In this document: positions 60,025 through 64,000 of the stretch, piece after piece | How the letters are laid out: every line of letters begins with the position of its first letter | Position numbering within the stretch: position 1 is the stretch's first letter | From: Oscillospiraceae bacterium | Lineage (GTDB): Bacteria; Bacillota; Clostridia; Oscillospirales; Oscillospiraceae | Reading direction: 5' to 3' | NCBI GenBank assembly: GCA_022846095.1 | Contig: AP025583.1 | Location: 1,798,001 to 1,862,000 of the forward strand | Length of the DNA: 64,000 bases | Translations under genes and position numbers: made by a program | Notes under the pieces: model-generated | What the model was told of the DNA's origin: nothing | Database searches by the model: none | Seen by the model: only the letters and a program-made list of their open reading frames with translations

Positions 60025-60053
60025 ATTATATCAGCCCGGACAGGCTCTGTCAA
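60025..60053 (-). promoter_or_regulatory. Promoter of rplJ-rplL
   Basis: TTGACA (60048-60053) and TATAAT (60025-60030) have an ideal 17-bp spacer on the minus strand, just before the L10 leader. Confidence 0.88.
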
Positions 60054-60060
60054 GCAAAAC

Positions 60061-60250
60061 CTGTCCGGGACAGATATGTTTTCATACGATTGCCGCAGGC
60101 AATCAAATGAAATCCGTATTCCGGGGAATTGACTTCCCCGGAATACACCCCGACCCGCCGCAATTGCGGCGAAACCGGGGGTATCGCGCCGTGGCCGTTC
60201 CAGTGCGCACACTGGGACAACGGCGCGTATCTAGAGGGCATTGGATGCCC
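60061..60250. repeat. Array of hairpins between rplA and rplJ
   Basis: Successive inverted repeats are CTGTCC-GGGACAG (60061-60073), GATTGCC-GGCAATC (60088-60104), GTATTCCGGGGAA / TTCCCCGGAATAC (60116-60146), CGCCGCAATTGCGGCG (60156-60171), a GCCGTTCCAGTG / CACTGGGACAACGGC pair (about 60193-60224) and GGGCATTGGATGCCC (60236-60250). None has the T run of a terminator. No gene is present. Confidence 0.7.
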
Positions 60251-60261
60251 CCTGGATATTT

Positions 60262-60954
60262 TTAGATGAGCTTCGCGGCGTTGATCTTCACGCCGGGGCC
60301 CATGGTGGAGGCGCACACGCAGCTGCGGACGTACTGGCCCTTGGCGGCGGAAGGCTTGGCCTTGATGATGGCGCCCATGAGGGCGCTGAAGTTCTCGGAG
60401 AGCTTCTCGGCGCCGAAGGACACCTTGCCGATGGGGCAGTGGATGATGTTGGTCTTGTCCAGGCGGTACTCGACCTTACCGGCCTTGATCTCCTTGACGG
60501 CTTTGGCCACGTCGGGGGTGACGGTGCCGGCCTTGGGGGAGGGCATCAGGCCCTTGGGGCCCAGGACCTTACCCAGACGGCCCACGACGCCCATCATGTC
60601 GGGGGAAGCCACGACCACGTCGTAGTCGAACCAGTTCTCTTGCTGGATCTTCTGGACGAGGTCCATCTCGCCCACGAAGTCGGCGCCCGCCTCCTTGGCG
60701 GCCTCGGCCTTGTCGCCCTTGGCGAAGACCAGCACCCGCTGGGTGCGGCCGGTGCCGTGGGGCAGGACGATGGCGCCGCGGACCTGCTGGTCGGCGTGCC
60801 GGGAGTCGACGCCCAGCTTCACGTGCAGCTCGACGGTCTCGTCGAACTTGGCGGGGGCGGTCTTCACGACCAGCTCCATAGCCTCGGTGGTATCGTACAG
60901 AGCGGCCTTGTCGATCTGCTTGGCGCTCTCCTGATATTTCTTGCCTCTAAACAT
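60262..60954 (-). CDS. rplA: 50S ribosomal protein L1
   Basis: A 230-residue protein of the L1 stalk. Typical segments are [20 protein letters not shown] with [33 protein letters not shown], and [26 protein letters not shown] precedes the ATG. It follows rplK by 20 bp. Confidence 0.98.
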   Translation of the reverse strand: MFRGKKYQESAKQIDKAALYDTTEAMELVVKTAPAKFDETVELHVKLGVDSRHADQQVRGAIVLPHGTGRTQRVLVFAKGDKAEAAKEAGADFVGEMDLVQKIQQENWFDYDVVVASPDMMGVVGRLGKVLGPKGLMPSPKAGTVTPDVAKAVKEIKAGKVEYRLDKTNIIHCPIGKVSFGAEKLSENFSALMGAIIKAKPSAAKGQYVRSCVCASTMGPGVKINAAKLI

Positions 60955-60974
60955 TGCTTATACCCTCCTTCGCC

Positions 60975-61400
60975 TTACTCGCCGACGACAATGCCCATGG
61001 AACGGGCAGTGCCGGCGATCATGCTCATGGCCGCCTCGATGCTGGCCGCGTTCAGGTCGGGCATCTTGGTCTCGGCGATTTTGCGCACATCCTCTTTGCT
61101 GATGGTGGCAACCTTGGTCTTGTTGGGCACGCCGGAGCCGGACTCGATGTTGCAGGCCTTCTTAATGAGGACGGCGGCGGGGGGAGTCTTGGTGATGAAG
61201 CTGAAGGAGCGGTCGGCGTAGACGGTGATCACCACGGGGATGATCAGGCCTGCGTCGTTCTTGGTGCGCTCGTTGAACTCCTTGGTAAAAGCGGCGATGT
61301 TCACGCCGTGCTGGCCGAGGGCCGGGCCCACGGGGGGAGCCGGGGTGGCCTTTCCGGCAGGAATCTGCAGTTTGACGTAACCAGTAATTTTCTGTGCCAT
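60975..61400 (-). CDS. rplK: 50S ribosomal protein L11
   Basis: A 141-residue protein. It has [26 protein letters not shown] at the N-terminus, binding the GTPase centre, and the C-terminal RNA-binding [28 protein letters not shown] 61400 has GGAGGTG 9 bp upstream. Confidence 0.98.
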   Translation of the reverse strand: MAQKITGYVKLQIPAGKATPAPPVGPALGQHGVNIAAFTKEFNERTKNDAGLIIPVVITVYADRSFSFITKTPPAAVLIKKACNIESGSGVPNKTKVATISKEDVRKIAETKMPDLNAASIEAAMSMIAGTARSMGIVVGE

Positions 61401-61469
61401 TTGAAACAGCACCTCCTACGATAAATGTGGTTGGAAGCGGAACCATAAGGTCCCTCCCACGTGCGGGGA

Positions 61470-61994
61470 TTACTGTCCGACCGGCTCGATCTGGTCGAGC
61501 TCCAGCTCGACGGGGGTCTCGCGGCCGAACATGGAGACCACCACCCGGACCTTGCTGCGGTCCAGGTCGATCTCCTCGACGGTGCCCAGGAAGGACTCCA
61601 GCGCGCCGTCGGTGATTTTGACGTTGTCGCCCACCTCGTAGCCGACGACCACCTCGCGCTTCTCAACGCCCAGGGAGGCGATCTCCTCCTCGGTGAGGGG
61701 GATGGCCTTGTTGCCCGAGCCCACGAAGCCCGTGACGCCGCGGACGTTGCGCACCAGGTGCCAGGTCTCGTCGGTCATCACCATCTTCACCAGCACGTAG
61801 CCGGGGAAGACCTTGCGCTCCACGGTCTTGGGGCCGTTGTCGGTAATCTCGGTGACGGTCTCCATGGGGATGCTGACCTCGTGGATCAGATCCCGCATGT
61901 TGCGGTTCTCCACCGCCTTCTCAATGGAGGCGGCAACGGTGTTTTCATAGCCGGAGTAGGTATGCGCCACATACCATTTTGCAATATCAGCCAT
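61470..61994 (-). CDS. nusG: Transcription termination/antitermination protein NusG
   Basis: A 174-residue protein. It has the NGN domain (WYVAHTYSGYENTVAASIEKAVE ... FPGYVLVKMVMTDETWHLVRN) and a KOW domain near the end (GDNVKITDGALESFLGTVEEID). It couples RNA polymerase to ribosomes or Rho. It lies between secE and rplK, the usual order. Confidence 0.98.
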   Translation of the reverse strand: MADIAKWYVAHTYSGYENTVAASIEKAVENRNMRDLIHEVSIPMETVTEITDNGPKTVERKVFPGYVLVKMVMTDETWHLVRNVRGVTGFVGSGNKAIPLTEEEIASLGVEKREVVVGYEVGDNVKITDGALESFLGTVEEIDLDRSKVRVVVSMFGRETPVELELDQIEPVGQ

Positions 61995-62006
61995 GACGTG
62001 CCCGCC

Positions 62007-62342
62007 TTAGCCTTTCAGGGTCTGGGCGAGGTTCATTAGCGCCGAAATAATGGCCTGGGCCAGCGTATCAAACAGGCCGATGGCGATGCCTACGATGATG
62101 ACGCAGACGATGACGATAACGGTGTTATTGACGGTCTGCTTGCCAGTGGGCCACTGGACCTTTTTCAGCTCGGCCTTCATCTCGCGGAACCAGCGCTTGA
62201 CGCGGGCAAAGAAGCCGGGCTTGGACTTCTTGTCGGACTTGTCCTTTTTCTCCGCCTTATCTGCCTTTGCGGGCTTCTCGGGGGTCTTGGCGACCTCGGC
62301 CTCCTGGCCGGCGGCCTGCTCGAGCTTCTCGTTTTCAGACAT
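62007..62342 (-). CDS. secE: Preprotein translocase subunit SecE
   Basis: A 111-residue protein. Residues 1-48 are a charged Ala/Lys/Glu-rich extension. The conserved SecE part follows: RVKRWFREMKAELKKVQWPTGKQ and one membrane helix (about 70-92). The N-terminal extension is longer than in B. subtilis (59 residues) but single-helix SecE with extensions is common. It precedes nusG. Confidence 0.95.
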   Translation of the reverse strand: MSENEKLEQAAGQEAEVAKTPEKPAKADKAEKKDKSDKKSKPGFFARVKRWFREMKAELKKVQWPTGKQTVNNTVIVIVCVIIVGIAIGLFDTLAQAIISALMNLAQTLKG

Positions 62343-62383
62343 TCAGATACACCCTTCTTTCTTGTGAGCCAATTGCACGCTCA

Positions 62384-62548
62384 TTACTTGGTCTCATTGT
62401 GGACCGTGTGCTTTCTGCAGAAGGGGCAGTACTTGTTCATCTCCAGACGGTCGGGGTCATTCTTCTTGTTCTTCATGGTGTTGTAGTTCCTCTGCTTGCA
62501 CTCGGAGCAGCGCAGAGTGATCTTCACACGGGAACCGGTCTTTGCCAT
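62384..62548 (-). CDS. rpmG: 50S ribosomal protein L33
   Basis: A 54-residue zinc-type L33: [20 protein letters not shown] and a second pair CPFC, four cysteines in all, so it is the zinc-binding (C+) form. GGAGGTG lies 7 bp before the ATG. It is first in the rpmG-secE-nusG-rplKA operon, a common Firmicute order. Confidence 0.95.
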   Translation of the reverse strand: MAKTGSRVKITLRCSECKQRNYNTMKNKKNDPDRLEMNKYCPFCRKHTVHNETK

Positions 62549-62599
62549 GTGTTCGGCACCTCCTTCATTTGTTGGCCGCAGGGCATAAAAAATGCCGGA

Positions 62600-62680
62600 T
62601 TACGGCCCTTTGACCGAATCCAGCAACGCAGCGGACGCATAGATCGCGCCCGCAAAGACGTCACGGTGCGGATTCGGCAT
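62600..62680 (-). CDS. Possible 26-residue leader peptide upstream of rpmG
   Basis: The frame MPNPHRDVFAGAIYASAALL and six more residues has GGGAGG 5 bp upstream and sits in the roughly 220-nt rpmG leader, downstream of its promoter. It has no known domain. It might control downstream expression or simply be a chance frame. The rest of the 320-bp gap 62549-62868 holds the two promoters described. Confidence 0.35.
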   Translation of the reverse strand: MPNPHRDVFAGAIYASAALLDSVKGP

Positions 62681-62777
62681 GTTTGCCTCCCTATGTCCTC
62701 GTAAGAGGGGAGGGGTTTGCGCGTCATCACACCGTAAAAATGCGCACAAAAAAAGAGCCCTTTTCATAGGTGAACGT

Positions 62778-62806
62778 AGTCTATCACAGGGAATCTGCAA
62801 AGTCAA
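62778..62806 (-). promoter_or_regulatory. Promoter of the rpmG-secE-nusG-rplK-rplA operon
   Basis: TTGACT (62801-62806) and TAGACT (62778-62783) are 17 bp apart on the minus strand. The resulting leader before rpmG is about 220 nt. Confidence 0.7.
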
Positions 62807-62815
62807 GGCTTTTTC

Positions 62816-62844
62816 TTGTTTTTCACCCCGGAATCCTGTATAGT
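62816..62844 (+). promoter_or_regulatory. Promoter of ruvX
   Basis: TTGTTT (62816-62821) and TATAGT (62839-62844) are 17 bp apart, 24 bp before the start codon. Confidence 0.65.
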
Positions 62845-62868
62845 GGGAGGGAAAAGGGGTGCAAAGGC

Positions 62869-63297
62869 TTGCGAATTATGGCAATTGACTACGGCGACGC
62901 CCGGACGGGCATCGCCGTCTCCGACGCCACCGGGCTGCTGGCGGGGTATACCACCGTCATCCACAGCCGGAAGCCGGAGTTTGTGGCGGGGGAGATCGCC
63001 CGCCTGGCGGGGGAGCACGGGGTGCAGGAGCTGGTGATGGGCTTCCCCCGCAACATGGACGGCACCGAGGGACCCCGGGCGGAGCTCTACCGGGCCTTCG
63101 CCGGGCAGGTGGAGCAGGCGGCCGGGCTGAAGCCGGTGCTATGGGACGAGCGGCGCACCACGGTGGAGGCCCACGCCATCCTCCACGGCGCGGGGAAGAA
63201 AATGAAGGACCACAAAAAGAACGTGGACGCGGTGGCGGCTACCTTAATCCTGGAGGGGTACCTCACCTTCAAGCGGGTGCAGGGGGATAGAGCATAG
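62869..63297 (+). CDS. ruvX: Holliday junction resolvase RuvX/YqgF
   Basis: A 142-residue RNase H-fold protein. It opens MRIMAIDYGDARTGIAVSD with the first catalytic Asp, and has LVMGFPRNMDGTEGP, a glutamate in LWDERRTTVEA, and a final DAVAATLILEGYL Asp. It is implicated in pre-16S rRNA 5'-end processing and/or recombination. The TTG at 62869 gives the usual MRIM start; an internal ATG at 62878 is the alternative. Confidence 0.92.
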   Translation: MRIMAIDYGDARTGIAVSDATGLLAGYTTVIHSRKPEFVAGEIARLAGEHGVQELVMGFPRNMDGTEGPRAELYRAFAGQVEQAAGLKPVLWDERRTTVEAHAILHGAGKKMKDHKKNVDAVAATLILEGYLTFKRVQGDRA

Positions 63298-63716
63298 GTC
63301 AGTTAACGTCCTGTCATTGCTCGGAGGCCTGGCCTCCGGCGGCGGGATTCTTTGCTTGCAAAGAACCCCGGGAAGAAACAACCAGGGCTTCGGCCCTGGA
63401 CCCGGGGGCCCGGCGGCGGTGCGGTTCAGGTGGCTGTCAAGACTTGAAAGCGCTCAGGGCTCGGTTCGGTCTGGTACTTGAGGCGAATAGGGCTGCCTGG
63501 TTTAAGGTGGCTTCGCCCGAAATCATCCAAGTGTCCCCCGGACACCTGGACCCTGCGGCACATGACCCGCCCAGACTTGAAAGTAGTTGCGGTTCAACAG
63601 GCGCCTAAAAAGCCGCACGTACTGCCATGCCACATTCCGGTCATTGCGAGGGCGCTTGCGCCCGCGGCAATCCGTATTCCCTCCGCAACGTAGGGGCCGA
63701 TGTCCACATCGGCCCG
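63298..63716. repeat. Non-coding mosaic of palindromes and repeat fragments
   Basis: This 419-bp gap has no credible gene. It contains hairpins GGAGGCCTGGCCTCC (63323-63337), TTCTTTGCTTGCAAAGAA (63348-63365), CCAGGGCTTCGGCCCTGG (63382-63399) and GTGTCCCCCGGACAC (63531-63545). A 21-base match to the truA ghost tail lies near 63409-63429. Family B (63642-63675) and family A (63691-63716) palindromes occur in the same order as at 26.7 kb. The A copy ends against the stop codon of the next gene. Confidence 0.7.
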
Positions 63717-64000
63717 TCAGCGTCCCTGGGGCTTGCGGAAGAGCTCGGACACCCCGATATACAGCAGGAAGACTCCAAAGCAGCGGTGCAGCAGCTCCAC
63801 GTCCAGCGCGGTGGCGATCCAGGCGGCGATCCCGGTGCCCACGAGCCCGGCCAGGATGGCGGGCAGGGCGGCGCTTTTGTCCACGTACCCGTTTTTCAGG
63901 TGGGAGGGCAGGGCGGTGGCGGCGGTGGGGAGGAAGTAGAGCAGGTTGATGCCCTGGGCCAGGGTCTGCTCCACGCCGGCAAAGGCGGTCATATAGATCA
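63717..64000 (-). CDS. TSUP (TauE/SafE) family permease, C-terminal part (partial)
   Basis: The frame is open to the right edge, giving at least 94 residues. It contains three helices with the TSUP C-terminal pattern SAALPAILAGLVGTGIAAWI and LHRCFGVFLLYIGVSELFRK. The start lies beyond the window. It is a sulfur-compound or organic-anion permease of unknown substrate, a second member of the family at 392. The stop codon touches a family A repeat. Confidence 0.8.
   Translation of the reverse strand, partial: IYMTAFAGVEQTLAQGINLLYFLPTAATALPSHLKNGYVDKSAALPAILAGLVGTGIAAWIATALDVELLHRCFGVFLLYIGVSELFRKPQGR

Overview
The window is a GC-rich, gene-dense piece of a chromosome. It looks like a gut Firmicute of the Oscillospiraceae type (Flavonifractor, Lawsonibacter or Intestinimonas-like). 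That placement is inferred from GC content combined with Firmicute features: sigma-A promoters of the TTGACA-17-TATAAT kind, strong GGAGG ribosome sites, an L10 leader RNA, an FMN riboswitch with a RibU-like S component, an ECF transporter cluster next to truA, a ClpC plus zinc-finger ClpE pair, and frequent GTG/TTG starts. No rRNA, tRNA, CRISPR array, transposase, integrase or prophage gene was found.

Layout. 0-9 kb: a MATE transporter end, a MarR/TSUP operon, a patatin-like lipase, a PTS-IIC-like permease, then malQ overlapping a GlnK/GlnL-type two-component system, an SDR dehydrogenase and a lipoprotein. 9-18 kb: clpC, a ferredoxin, brnQ, two alpha/beta hydrolases and an acyltransferase/DUF6320 pair. 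18.2-26.7 kb: a complete arginine pathway, argG-H-C-J-B-D-F, covering glutamate to arginine. 26.8-33 kb: catalase, DNA polymerase IV, an ECF sigma factor with a membrane partner, a riboflavin transporter under an FMN riboswitch, and a SLOG protein. 33-37.5 kb: a BlaI repressor, a lipoprotein and a very large M56 peptidase carrying a degenerate M23 domain. 37.5-49 kb: clpE, pgsA, cvpA, DUF5711, truA, ecfT-ecfA2-ecfA1, an RNA methyltransferase, a DivIVA-like protein and an MBL hydrolase. 49-58.8 kb: cell-surface genes (flippase, glycosyltransferase, a glycosyltransferase-CsaB fusion, phosphate transporter, PAP2 phosphatase), a flavodoxin-fold protein and a DUF134/NifX-like pair. 58.9-63.3 kb: ribosomal and secretion genes rpmG-secE-nusG-rplK-rplA-rplJ-rplL, then ruvX. 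A second TSUP permease runs off the right edge.

The least expected signal is non-coding. At argH and at truA, 22 kb apart, the last 70-84 bp of the gene is present twice. The two copies flank a related body of about 136-140 bp that lies in the same orientation relative to each gene, and the repeat period is 218 bp at argH and 217 bp at truA. At argH the downstream ghost 3' end still overlaps the argC start codon, so it looks like the original end of argH. This resembles an element that enters gene 3' ends and supplies a replacement tail. Other dispersed palindromic repeats (four families) lie against or across stop codons. The most interesting protein system is BlaI, lipoprotein and M56/pseudo-M23, which looks like a cell-wall sensor.

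All calls rest on reading the sequence and general knowledge of protein families; no database search was run.
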